The translations under genes were made by a program, and so were the position numbers. 64,000 nucleotides of DNA. Source: Micropterix aruncella (Eukaryota > Arthropoda > Insecta > Lepidoptera > Micropterigidae). The notes beneath the pieces are model-generated. The model ran no database searches, had not been told where the DNA came from, and saw nothing but the letters and a program-made list of their open reading frames with translations. The first letter of the stretch is position 1, and the number at the start of each line of letters is the position of its first letter. Positions 43,701 to 55,625 of this stretch are shown piece after piece. The stretch spans positions 12,395,921-12,459,920 of the forward strand of contig OX155955.1 of the NCBI GenBank assembly GCA_944548615.1, in the 5' to 3' direction.

Positions 43701-46700
43701 ATCCTTAGCCATTCGCTTTTCTTAGTTTATGTCAAAGATTATCCTAATTAAATAAGGTCCGTGGATAATAAAATCATATTAGTCGTCGATGACACATCAC
43801 TCATTTTAGTGACAAATGTAAAGATTACAAGAAAAAATAATGAAACTGTCGATAAGCCTGCTATAGAGTTTTATGTTAACAAATTATCGCACGATATTTA
43901 TCAAAAACTATTTGAATCTTCTTTCATCCGTCAGAATTCTAAGAAATTAACATTTACTGTGGAACACATCAGTTAGTAAATGTCATTCCCACAATTTTTT
44001 TAGGAGAAAGATGTGCATTGCGATATGGACCGTCAGTAAGATTACAAATCTGTGCGGATTTGATGTCGAAAAATTCAGTTTATTTTTTACTTCAATTTCA
44101 TTATAACGAATGGTCTAATTTTCTGAGAAATGGCGGCAAATTCCACCCCAATTTTTCTACTTCAGATAAGGATCGAGCGCAGTTTATATAGAGTCTCTCT
44201 AAAAACTTTTTGTAAGCCTCTCTGTATTAAATCGGAAATAATTATATTATTATATTCCTATTATTATATCAAAACAATGGGCCCCATTGCGTTGCTTTGT
44301 GAATTTAAACTGAATCGGTCAAATTCAGCCTAATTTATGGAAAATTGGACATTTCGGATGCGCTCCATCCAGAGAAGCCGTGGTGGACATTTGAACGATG
44401 TTATATTCCACACTTAATGGCATCAATAGGTCTTTCAAACGAATAAAAAAATTCGGTGACATCTCACACAATTTGTTTCATTTAAATTTAAAGATAGGAA
44501 GCGCTTAATGAAAGACCCTGTAGTATTTGGTGATGGTATGTATACAATTATCTGAAGTGTATCCCTTCGCCGTTGTGTAATTATGGTCTTAGACACAAAA
44601 CTAAGGGTAGCTGCTAAAAAAGCGAAAGCTCCAACGATTTTGACGAAAATTTGCTTATAGATACTTACACAATGTTCCTACTGATTCCAGAAATCCGTTT
44701 TTTTAATTCCGTATATACTTATATATTTATCCTTTGTCCGAGTATTGTCGGACCATTTATTTTCTTTTCATCCGGCTGAATTTATTAATTTATGAAATTA
44801 AAAAAAAAATGTAGGATAGCATCAATATTGTTGATAAACACTCGAATAAAATCCTTATATTCTCAAAAATTGCAATAATTTAGGATTTGACATACGTCAA
44901 ATCCATTACACCAAAATTTTGTATCTCAAAAAAATCACAAAATAAATCCCATCCTATTCCAATAAATCCCATATTGGAATAGGATGACAAAAAAAACACC
45001 ACTGTCCACTGTGTTCGCAAGTCATCATTTTAAGAAGCATTAGATAAGAAGACATATTGCATCAGCTTGCCAACTTTAAAACCCGCTTGGAATTTCTACA
45101 AAAATAATAATATAACTATTCACTTGCAAATAAGGCGTGGATTCGCTATATCCGCGAGCGTGTGTAGGTGCGAGGTCATAGTAATCAAAGGATGTAATAA
45201 CAATCAATAAATATCACAGTAATAATACACAAATTATAATTCAAAAATATTTTTCTGGCAAAGAGGTTCCAACCAATTAGATAAAATGTAATATTATTAT
45301 CAAACAATAGATATATGTCAATTAAACCTATACGACCTATGTGATATTCTTACATCGATATTCGGCTGTATTTTTAATCATACAATATGATACGAATTTC
45401 TAAACATACGATATGATAACTTTATGAGCTTTAGGCACTGCCATATTGTGTAGTGTGGGCTGTTCGAGCGTGTGTGTGTACCATTGTGATCTGTTTCTGA
45501 GGATGGGTGATTATTTACAAATAACCGATTACAGAAAATGTAAAATTATATTATTATGCTTAAGATTGAGATAAGGAAATTATTTTATTTTAGTCTGGGC
45601 ACATACAGAATGTTCTGGACCAAATGTCCTATTTTAAGATGTTATCCATCAAACTGAAAATGTAAATGTCAAAGTAAAGCTTTAAAATGAACATAGGTAA
45701 AAAAAAGATAGGAGGAGAATATTCTTTACATGGCTCTACATGAAAAATTATGTTTAAAATAATGTACGACTTTTTCAATTTAGGTTTTTAATTAGCGAGG
45801 AAAAGGAATTTAATATTTCTTAAATATTTCTTATCTTTCATAACATAACAAAGGCCCATATCGTATATGATTAACCTCTACATATCATGTAATCGAACGT
45901 AACGAAATTATAAATCTAAAAAACTAGCAGGTGATTTACAACTCAGTTTTCATATAGAAAAATATTCTGTAATGAAAAAATTGTAATTTCTAAAATTTTT
46001 TAAAAAAAAAACCAAAGTTTTTGGTTTCCTATATTGAATTTGATGCACAGATTGACCCATTGAAAATATTTTAGGTTCCGAACAGCCTGTGTAGTACGGA
46101 AAGGGTAATTTTACCAATAACAACCGGTAATGACTGATTAATAGCTGGTTAAACTAAATAAATTTACCCGGCTGTAGTATTAATCGATTTATTTTGTCCT
46201 CTCGAATATAGTGTCATCAAGAAATATTATTCAGTAAAGCCTCTACCTGTATAATAAAGATACCTATATTGCTTTCTGTAATGTTTTATTTTATTGATAA
46301 AGTATTAAACCAAGAATAATATTAGTCTGTGGTTCACGGGCCTAACAACTTGTTACGAATAATATCTGTGTCAATATTTTCCAAAGGCAGACTGTTAAAA
46401 TATTAAATCCGTAAAAAAATCCAAAACAAGAAGGCAAATTGGTTTTTTTTATTAGACGCATCGAAGTTTGGTTGAGGAGGCTTGACAGTCTTTCGGTAGG
46501 GGTTAAGTCTAACGGAAAGTCAAAATGGCACGCGGGGCAAAAGTTGTAACTCAGCTAATTAAACTTGACGTCGGTGAGATCCTGTAGCCGGATTGAAGTA
46601 TATATCTTTTTATTTCAAGGAGGGAGTATTTGTTTAATATAAAACAGGGGTTTATGGAGATTTCGCTTTTAACTGTAATGGTAGTAAAAATATTGTATTT

Positions 46701-49017
46701 GTAATTTGAGTTATTGGTAATTTGATAGATTCGAATGAGTGCATTGTAGTTGAGATTATTTATTATATTCAACCATATTTACCACAATGATTTTTAAAAA
46801 ATAGTTATGGAGATATTTTTTTTTTTAAACTACTCTACATTATGACAAAATATTTAAAAAAAAATTAACTAATTGCATTCGTCCACTATCTATCTAATAA
46901 CTTGCGTCCCAAAAAGTCAGCAAACCATCTAAGTTTAGTGTATTTTTTATAAAATTAAACTTTATACTGGGAATATATGCTTATACAAAATATATTATTT
47001 TCCATGAAAATATTAGAAAATAATTTTATATTCCACCACCCTTTAAAAATCCTTGAGATGGAATGGAGAAATATAAATCCTTAAAAATAAGACGTTTTTA
47101 ATGATTTCAAGGAATTTTCGTGCCAATTTCAAGGAAAAAAACCACACCTTTAATCTTAACTGCGCCACGAAAAAAACAGAAGAAGAGCAAAATGCTCGAG
47201 TTAAAACAGTGGCCTCGCTACGCTTGCTTAATGATTGTTAAAGACACCTATAGTCTTTTTAGAAAAACAAGGAGTTAGGATTATTTATTTTTTTAACTAT
47301 GGCCGTTAGGATATTATTTCGCATTGTAATACTCTATGAGTTTATTATCCGATTTTCTGTAGAATCATCGAGATATTCCCGAAAAATAAATTCAAAATCG
47401 TCAATATTTTCTAGAAGTAGCTGTATTTTTAAGTTCTTTGAGAAATCCGCTAATTTCAACATCCTATTTTCATCATAAGTATCAGTCTTATGAGCGATAA
47501 TGTTTACATTAATTATTTACTGGTAGTTTGCAGGATTAATGAGTTTGAGATCTGCTTCTTTAGAGTTCCCAGTCTTTCAGCTAAGTTTTTAATTGACTAG
47601 AAAAATTGGCAATTTTTAATTACTTTGTTTACTAAGTAATTATATTTTTTGCTATCACATTGAGCATATGTTTAAATATCTTTTTTTAAATGTTATTTCC
47701 CATGTTTAAAGCAGAATCATAATTTAAACTAGGATCAGGCCCAGTTAGACGACTTTTAATACATAGCTATGTTTCCATAAGCATCCGTTTTGTGCTATTT
47801 TCTCAGACTGTATATATATACAATCTTATGTCATAATAAATAGTACTAATAAATTTGTGTAATATTGCTGCTAAATAAAATTTATAAAAAACTTAGAAAT
47901 TATAGATTTAGGGGATTACATCTAACGTATCCTATAATCCTTATACATGATTAGTAAGGGTATAATCCTTGTACCTGATACTGTATTCTTCTGCCTGATT
48001 TGTACTTCAGATAGGAATACCCCTACTCATAAATACTGCATAATTGACTGTGTAATTAGACGTGCGAAACAGGCTAGTAGATGAAGAGATTCGTGTAATA
48101 TTAAGGCTCCCTATCTACGTTGGAAGCAGCGTCAATTGGGTCGAAATGAATAACACAGTATTTTACATCCAAGCATCTGCATGAATAGATGATTGGAATC
48201 CAAGTCATCTGATTTTCGTGACGAATTAAATACGTAACGGTTCATACAAAAAATACTGAAAGGACGACCAGCTCTTGGAAAAGAAGAAAAGTTAATTCGT
48301 TGGAAAATCACATACATCCTTATCAATTGAGGTTTGATAACAGTAAATCGTCGATATGTTGATATGCAAACTATATATAAATCATTATCTGATACCCCTT
48401 GAAGATACTGGAAAGATCAAACGAAATCGGGCCACATTTCTTATTACGAAACTCAGGTGTCAGATCAAAGATAAGCTGTACAATATATTTTGCTGTGTCT
48501 GTAGTAGAATAACACGCGATTTTCAGAAAAATATTTTGTTATTATTTACTACGTCCTAGGCCGATATGTGTGATTTATGAGCGCAGTATTTTTCTGCTTT
48601 AGCTTGTAGCTTCTTCGAATAAGCAACCTATATATGTATGTATGTACATAATTTAACCCATATTTAATAATATCACTTTCTACGAGCTTCTTCGTGTCTT
48701 TTTTTAATATGAAATAATTAATAATTAGGGAATGAATTAATAATAATATGAATGAAAGAATGAAATAATAATAATAAGTAACTATGTATAAATATAATAT
48801 AATAATGAAATAATAATAAAACTTTATATTGCAATCATAAATAGCATCTAAAAACATTAACAACAGTCAAACCATTATATTTGTACATAAAGTTTCATAC
48901 TATTTTAGTAAACAAAAAATACTTGAAAGTGCAAACTCCAGTGGACGTACATACGATTATTCCAAATGCATGGGACCATAAAAGCCTTTCGCAAGACCAT
49001 CAGTTAAAATGAAAGGA
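43701..49017. other. 5.3 kb of AT-rich DNA, no supportable gene
   Basis: A 71-codon frame without ATG at 43761-43976 (+) has coding-like texture but no motif I know. At about 44375-44400 a frame reads RGGHLNDVIFHT, which resembles the tail of some DDE transposases. Hairpins lie at 44883-44904 (GGATTTGAC-4-GTCAAATCC) and 44951-44985 (ATCCTATTCCAA-11-TTGGAATAGGAT). The remainder shows nothing. Confidence 0.4.
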
Positions 49018-49315
49018 GTTGAGGAGTTCCCTCGTCGGGAGCCAATCCTGGGTGCAGAATCAGGTCATGCTCACAGTAAAAATGCATTGTCATCGGCACT
49101 AAATCAACTGTAATGTACATTTTCAACTTCATATGATAATATTTGAGGAGTTCCCTCAATTCCTTATGGATTCCATCAGAATATCCTTTCAAATAAAAAG
49201 AATATTTTGCAAATCGGTTCATAAATAGCAGAGTTCTAGGGTAACAAACATTAAAAAAAAAGATACAACCGAATTGATAACCTCCTCCTATTTTGAAGTC
49301 GGTTAAAAAGACCAT
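49018..49315 (+). repeat. Repeat C copy with AAGTCGGTTAAAAAG tail
   Basis: GTTGAGGAGTTCCCTCGTCG at 49018 and TTGAGGAGTTCCCTCA at 49144 repeat the core of repeat C. The copy ends CCTATTTTGAAGTCGGTTAA, a phrase I associate with lepidopteran dispersed repeats. Non-coding. Confidence 0.65.
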
Positions 49316-49329
49316 TCATTATCAATGTT

Positions 49330-49445
49330 ATTATAGATGGCCAAATAAATTGCTATTACATCCGCCTTCAATGCAATAAAATGAATTCAGATGGCGCTGA
49401 TATCGCTACCTGCATTTCGCTGTCGAAGAAGGGTTATCAAATTGT
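49330..49445 (+). repeat. Dispersed repeat F, copy 3 (3' part)
   Basis: TAGATGGCCAAATAAATTGC, CAGATGGCGCTGATATCGC and TGCATTTCGCTG match the 3' end of repeat F at 4848-4925, with some rearrangement. Confidence 0.6.
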
Positions 49446-50029
49446 ATATGAAGTTGAGCAATCTAATGGCATATAAATCAATAGGATAGCCAAATAGTAT
49501 AAGAAATAGAATAAAATAAGAATAATAAAAGGCCAATTTCGCTCAGGCACCATAATATATCATACTATACATACTATCAAGTAACCGAAGTGCTGTTTAT
49601 CATGATTGTTGTCACTCATAATATCAAATAAATTGTATCTGACTTTATTGTCAGTGCCACAGTGGATCAAATTAAGCGGCTAAATGGAAGGAAACGCGTG
49701 TCTTCCCGATAAATAAAGAGGGGTCTATTAATCGTGGGTGGTCAACTAAAAGTTTGCCGCCATATTCTCAAAACAGCAACAATGCTATTTACGATTGTAA
49801 TTAATGTTATATGAAATGAATTTTGGAATATGTACAGTGTCCACGAAGATTCTGAGCCTGACAGCTTTGTTATATTCACTTTTTGCGATGGTGTGCTTTT
49901 ATATCCACTGCTCCAAAACTGTATTTTGTATTTCGTGTTTTGTGAAATATTACATTCCAAAAAGATATATGGTTTATATTATTACCTTTTGAAATGTCAA
50001 GCCTCAACCATACTTTGTTCTAATTATTT
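49446..50029. other. No gene
   Basis: AT-rich; short ATG frames without motifs. Confidence 0.4.
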
Positions 50030-50290
50030 GAAAATGTGTTTAGGTATCTTAACTATCCAAATATCAAGTTAGTAGTTGTGTAAATGTCCAAATATCAATA
50101 AATTAACATAAATATATCTAGTTTAGTTTCAAATGAAATGTCTGCTTCAGTATACTCCGGAAATATACATGTATATCTATGGATGAATACATAAACCACA
50201 AATATTTTATAAAAAAAATCGTAATAAAATCAATTGTAAATACAATAATTCACTTTCTGTAACAGCAGTCGTGTCTTTTATTATTTTTAA
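50030..50290 (-). repeat. Dispersed repeat A, inverted copy 6
   Basis: The reverse complement carries CTGCTGTTACAGAAAGTGAA, ATTGTATTTACAATTGATTT, ATACATGTATATTTCCGGAG, AAATGTCCAAATATCAATAA (plus-strand wording) and the junction to ACTAACTTGATATTTGGATA. It is the most complete 5' part in the window. Confidence 0.8.
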
Positions 50291-50592
50291 TATAATTGAT
50301 TGTTATAGGTTTTTTTATTAGTGCCTTCATAGCAGAGGTATTTCAAATATATATTTAACTAAATTTAAGCTTTGAGTTTCAGTTTTGGTTTCTTTTCGAA
50401 ATCACAAATAATAATTGAAGTTATTTCCGTTTGTATACTTGCGAAAAAAGAGTGTTTTGTTATTATTTTTAATTCGTGATTACGCATACACAAGTGGGCA
50501 AAAAAGAAGATAGATTTGATATATGGATAGATTTTTAAGGAAATTATCTTTAAATATTTTCATATCTCTCATTTGCGCACTAGTCTAAGTAC
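50291..50592. other. No gene
   Basis: AT-rich. The phrase TTCGTGATTACGCATACACA (about 50471) recurs in part at 56405-56424, hinting at another dispersed repeat. Confidence 0.4.
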
Positions 50593-50866
50593 ATGGGTTG
50601 GTATTTTTTTTGCATATGCATACGTGAGGAACTGGTTACGCGCCTGTGCCAAAGTTATGCACCGAGAGTCATGAATATCGCATTGGCGACAAATTTGAAT
50701 TTGGAACGAGCGAAAAGCGCGCCAAAGTCAGCCGGGCGTCGCGGCGCTCACCGCTTGGCGTCAAATCCAACCGCCTTCCAGTATCGTTTCGAGCGTCCCT
50801 CTGTCCGCACCGATACGGCCATACCGCGCGGCGCTCCCCAACTTACATTCTCGCGCCAAAACCGCG
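50593..50866 (+). promoter_or_regulatory. GC-rich block ending in strong splice donor
   Basis: Composition changes abruptly to GC-rich (GCGCGCC, GGGCGTCGCGGCGC, CCGCGCGGCGC) between about 50640 and 50866 in otherwise AT-rich DNA. It ends in CCGCG|GTAAGT, a consensus 5' splice site. This is what a promoter plus non-coding first exon of an insect gene can look like. The frame across it has no recognised domain and no good start. No downstream exon could be tied to it. Inference only. Confidence 0.3.
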
Positions 50867-51144
50867 GTAAGTTCTCCAAGATGGAAATTCCGGTACCCAC
50901 CGCGCAAAACAATGCCTAAAGTAAACCGCTAGTAGATCCTTTTTCCATACCTTCAGAAGTAACTAGCTATACTAATTCATGTCTTCTCAGAGAGTGAAAT
51001 CAGTGTATTAGCGAGTATTTGGATTCAGTTTCTGAAAGTTACTCAACTACCTGCATTGTATGTAATAGTGTTAAAATATAATAATATGTGAATGATTAAT
51101 ACTGTGTGAAAAAAGGTATCACATTTTGTGCAAGAAGATTTCGG

Positions 51145-51195
51145 TGCAGAATGTCAAGAGGAAGCAGCAAAACTATTAATCAAATATTTCAATAG
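51145..51195 (+). CDS. Possible mini-exon
   Basis: A short open stretch reads VQEDFGAECQEEAAKLLIKYFNR. It is followed by AATAG|GTATGT, a good donor, and preceded by TTTGTGCAAG-type acceptors. Composition is coding-like and amphipathic (E/K/A/L). No family recognised. It may be chance. Confidence 0.15.
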   Translation, partial: CRMSRGSSKTINQIFQ

Positions 51196-51200
51196 GTATG

Positions 51201-52489
51201 TAGTAAAAATAATTTTAAGAGTAATGTAAAAGGTATTTGAGTTCGTACCTGTAGAATTCAAGAAGGTAATTAACAGAAAATTAATATTATAACAATTATT
51301 ATTTAGAAACCCCAAAAATATCTATATACATAATCAAGTAATTAATAATTATTTTTTTAAATAATATAAATATCTACTTGATACAATTCGGGGTATTTAT
51401 TAGGTATTGCTACCAGTTTAGATTTTCCCCACGCTGATTCCGAAACTGCAATTATCTTTTTTCGGACACAATAAATAAGATAGATATAGGCATTTAAAGA
51501 AGTGTCAAACACCTACATATCGGTAGGTTGTTATTTTTTTTTTAACATTTCAGAAACACCTATTTGTCCGTAGGTTAGATTACTTTTTTAAACCATCGAA
51601 AAAAGTATATATTTTTTTAATAAATAAAAAAACCGACCCGATTTTCTTTTAGATTTAGCACTAAAATGATCGCATTTAGTAGTCTGTGTCTTTTAAAAAA
51701 AATAGGTGAGGTAGAAACACATAATATATTCCTAATTAGGTAGTGTACAATGTGTAATTTTTTAATAAAATATGGTAAATTATAAAACTTTGACTTCATT
51801 ACAAATGTTTCATAATCATACAGTTGATTCATAATAAATACAGCCTATTTTTTCATAATATATACTATTATGCTGGATCTTAAAATATATTTCAATAAAT
51901 TATCGTCAAATTTTGGTAGTTACAAAAATATTTAGGAAATTATGTATGTGATATCTGAAAAGTATTTCTAATCAGCGTTTTCTTGTGTTTGTTCTTTTTC
52001 TAAAACTTCCATGGCATCAATTGTAAAGGATCTTGGATTCAAATTTAAAGCTGCTCCCGACGGAAAAAAACATATTATTAAACAAAATTAAACATTTAAA
52101 ACATATTATTTAACAAATTACATTACTTTTAATATTAAATGCATTATTTCATTTTACGCATAATATGATCGATAGGAAAGAAGTGAAATCACTACACTCG
52201 CCATAATGCCTGTAAGTGCAAGGGATGCACTGCTTCTCTCTTCCCACGTTTTACAGCTCCGCGTGCCACGAGCGTTCCGACAGGGATAACATCCTTTAAC
52301 ACGGTGCGGACGCTTCGTACCCTAATTGCACTATGTTCGGCTGAGCTATAATTAGATATTTGGACAGTGAACAGCTGCAGCACAGCTGCAAATTACGGTA
52401 ATGCCATTTCTTAGCAATCAATTAATTATGTAAATACGTACAGTTTGAAACAGACAAGTAATAACAATTATTTATCATCGAAACTGGCT
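51201..52489. other. No confident gene; one exon-like frame
   Basis: AT-rich DNA. On the minus strand at 52192-52383 a 63-codon frame without ATG is GC-richer and Arg/Val-rich (VLKDVIPVGTLVARGAVKRG). I do not recognise it. AACACCTA....GTAGGTT phrases repeat at about 51508 and 51553. Confidence 0.35.
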
Positions 52490-53557
52490 TTATTGTTTTT
52501 TTAAATTCCCTCCATGAAAATCAATACACTTTGGCATGCGTTTGAACCAATTTTCGAAGCACTTTTTTCCATTCCGAAAGAGGCAGCTTCAAACATGCAT
52601 TCGTTTTGAAAGCCTCAGCAGCTCCTACAGGTGACGAAAAACGTTTATCTCGCAATTTATTGTTGACGTGCGGGAATAAAAAGAAGTCATTGGGTGCCAA
52701 CTCAGGGCTGTACTGCGAATAACCCATCAATTCAATGTATTGAGTGCTTAACAAGTCAGTTGTTTGAGCCGATGCGTGAGAGCTCGCATTGTCGTGGTGG
52801 AGAATGATCATTCTTTGGGGGTTGATGTAGCAAACAAACGCTCTAACACTTCCAGCAAACAAATGGTGGTGTAACATTCAGAATTTACCGTACGACGTTG
52901 CACTAATGGCAATGTTTTGACATGACCATTTAGGCCTAAGAAACAAGCCACCATTTGTTTCGAAGGGCTTCATAAACGAGCAACGTTTGTTGGATTTGGC
53001 TCGTCTTGAAAAACCCATACAGTCGATTGCTGTGTAGTTTCTGGTTCACATGTTTTCTCTCCTGTCGCAATTATATAGACGTCCTTTGAAGCACAGCGAT
53101 CGAATTTATTCCAAATTTCTTCGCACCAATCGGCATGAGCCTTTTTTTTGAGCGTTTTTTAAATTATGCGGTGTCCAACGCGAACAGGTCTTTTTGACGG
53201 ATAAATATTCGTGCAATATTGAATGTATGCGAGTGGAAATAATACACAAACATCTATCTCGGTATGTCACATGACGATCCTGTATAGTTCGCGCACATCA
53301 CTGATATTTTGTGGAACAACAACCAATTTCGGGCGACCTTCCAGAAATTCATCCTGGAGCGAACTACGACCACGATTAAATTCAGAAAACCAGAGAAAAA
53401 CGGTGGCCCAGAATAGTGCTTCATTACGAAAATTCGAAGCGAGTTGATCGATACACTGTTGTTGCGTTAGTCCAGGTCAAAAGTCATAAAATATCATCGC
53501 ATGAAAATGTTCACGATTTAATTGTATTTTTTGGGCGAAATGAATTTTTAAAATCAT
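52490..53557 (-). pseudogene. mariner transposase, full length but broken
   Basis: From an ATG at 53555-53557 the minus strand gives REHFHAMIFYDF (then a TGA), GLTQQQCIDQLAS, FSEFNRGRSSLQDEF and EGRPKLVVVPQNISDVREL, which are the paired helix-turn-helix region of mariner enzymes. The downstream core holds MIILHHDNASSHASAQTT and YSPELAPNDFFLFP, the second and third acidic positions of the DD34D triad. The end reads WFKRMPKCIDFHGGN followed by TAA at 52490-52492. The 1,068-bp span equals about 355 codons, the normal length. At least one stop and several frameshifts disable it. Terminal repeats were not resolved. The flanks of the element extend to about 52445 and 53720. Confidence 0.9.
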
Positions 53558-53763
53558 CGTAATAACACAAATAGCACTCGTATGAAGAAAAAAAAACTGA
53601 GCACGCACACCATTAAAAACGTCAAACTTTACGATCTTGCTTTCAGATTTGATTTATCTACACTAGTGTTGTCATATCTCAAAACTTAAGTAGCAACCTA
53701 TGTAGTATGTAGTACACATGTCTTATAAAAGGAGTATTTAGTCTGTAACGAGCCTTAAGTCCA

Positions 53764-54313
53764 TTACATGCGATCAACAAATGCATCGATTTCCAGTGAA
53801 AGCCACAGACACAATTCAGCTATTATTTTGACTCGTGCAGCTATGAACCAGCACGATGAAACAATACTTTTACTCGGAATATTTTTGGATTGCATCATTG
53901 ATCGACCTATATAAACTGGCACAAAAGCAACCAGATTATCATTCTTCGAGTGGTCATGTCTCCAGATAGCGACTGCACACTTCGGTGTCCCGGCTTCTCG
54001 GTCACATATCATTCCCCGAGTGATCACCTTCCCCCAAGGTTGCGGCGGCATTCGGCACTCTCTCTCACGAGTTAGGTCAACGAATCCGGCTCTTTGGTTT
54101 CCTTGCCTTATCCTCACTAAGTCTCAAAGCATCAGTCTGTAATCCCACAGACTCGAGCCGTGCCCAGTACGAGATACTAGGAGCACACGCACAATCCTCA
54201 TCCACTATTCCCGCATAACCTCCGTCGCGCAACCCTCGCATCTCGATGAAGTAATCCGGGCACTCGTTACTTCGGCAAGCGTTATAACTGGCGATATTCA
54301 AACCTTCGATCAA
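53764..54313 (-). CDS. Exon-like frames of unknown identity
   Basis: Two overlapping minus-strand frames look less random than their surroundings. At 54077-54313 the frame includes NIASYNACRSNECPDYFIEM, GLRDGGYAGIVDEDCACAPS and ISYWARLESVGLQTDAL, with four Cys. A GTGAGG donor-like site follows at about 54125. At 53764-54117, in another frame, lies MPPQPWGKVITRGMICDREA. The first has the texture of a secreted Cys-containing protein exon, but I cannot assign a family. There is no clear acceptor and no ATG. It could equally be a relic or part of a GC-richer repeat. Confidence 0.25.
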
Positions 54314-55429
54314 TAAATTCCTTCTACTTCATTCAAAACCGCCTTTTAATACGGAGATAACTCGTAAGTTGATACCACCACCTCACCCCGAACAATTTGG
54401 AGTCTTGTGAGGGGTGGTCCCTCACAAGTCTTAATAAGAATTGTTAAATAATAGTTAGGTAAATGTATAGTATATAATGATTTAAAATTATCTGTAAGGT
54501 TAATTAGGTTTTCATAAATAAATAAATAAAAATGAATAGAGACGTCGGTCCTTTTTGACAGACCTGCTTGCAACCTCAATCCTCATCTCATATTTTACGA
54601 TGATTCTGAACTTGTCCAAATTTTTATCTGAACAAGGCGAAACTGTCGCTATCTAATTAATCTTTGATCAGTCGTAAAATGGATCGTAACATTCGGGGCA
54701 ATCAGGAAAGATAAGTTATATTTGCGAAGTATTGTGAAGCATCTACAAATGTAGGGCCGTAGTGCCATAGCGCACTATTCAATCAAGCCACCCGAAATGA
54801 AGTAATAACGTCGCAAATTGAAACTCAAGTTGTCCAACTTTAATGTGTAATAATTTTTCGACATCTGTATTATTCGATATCTGTATCTGCCCACAATATC
54901 TTATAAAGTTGGCAGATATTGTGGGCAGATGGCTTGGCTGGTTTATTACATGTCTTGTAAATGGCAGAGAATTTGGTTAGTGCTGGTAGTATTTTTAGTG
55001 GGTAGCGTTCTTGGACCAGTCTTGTTTCTTAGCTAAATTATATATAAATGATCTTAGTAAATGACACATTGATAGACAAACATGAAGTTTCTTCCATGTC
55101 ACAGCGGTACTAGGTTCATGGGACTCTTTATGGGATCTCCAGGATTTGGTATCAGTTTTTTGTGATAGTTCGATCTAAATTTATTCGAGTTGAACTGAAA
55201 TAAAACCAAATGTATGTACTTCAGTATAAACCAGGCCTTCAACCCCTAATTTCCTACCTCAATCGATGTCAAAAGACTGTGAAAGCGTCAAGTCTATAAG
55301 AGCGACTGTCAGTGTGGGCCACTAAAGATTTGAAAGTGATTAAATATCTGAGTTTTCTTATTATTTCAACCGCAGATATATACATATTGTGTATCATTTA
55401 TAAGGCAAACCGTGAATGCTTGAGTAGGA
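54314..55429. other. No gene; one strong hairpin
   Basis: TCTGCCCACAATATCT (54886-54901) and AGATATTGTGGGCAGA (54914-54929) form a perfect 16-bp stem with a 12-base loop. Otherwise nothing recognised. Confidence 0.45.
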
Positions 55430-55625
55430 CGTTGAGAGTTGTCAACTACTACGGTTGAGCCCGCTCGAAGTTAAATCGATACCATATCATTTTCTCTTCT
55501 ATGGATTGAAAGCAGATACTTAAAGACAAACTAGTCCACAATCCAGCTACTCCAACAAGCCCGTAAGAGTCCTACACCTAACCGCTAGGCACTGGGAAGT
55601 GAACCCAGTTATACAATTGCCTTCA
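55430..55625 (-). repeat. Dispersed repeat E, 3' fragment
   Basis: The reverse strand reads GCCTAGCGGTTAGGTGTAGG, ACTCTTACGGGCTTGTTGGA, GTAGCTGGATTGTGGACTAG, parallel to the GAGGTTAAGGCGTTGGCCTC..TTACGGGCTTGTGACGTAGC order of the copy at 19.6-20 kb. The AGCGGTTAGG phrase resembles a Pol III A box. Confidence 0.6.

Noticed and set aside
50593..50919. 108-codon frame through the GC-rich island
   Set aside because: GC-rich DNA has few stops by chance; a stronger explanation is a non-coding first exon or repeat.
55530..55625. Possible tRNA gene from A-box-like and GGTTC phrases
   Set aside because: The boxes are in the wrong order and no cloverleaf forms; it is part of repeat E.
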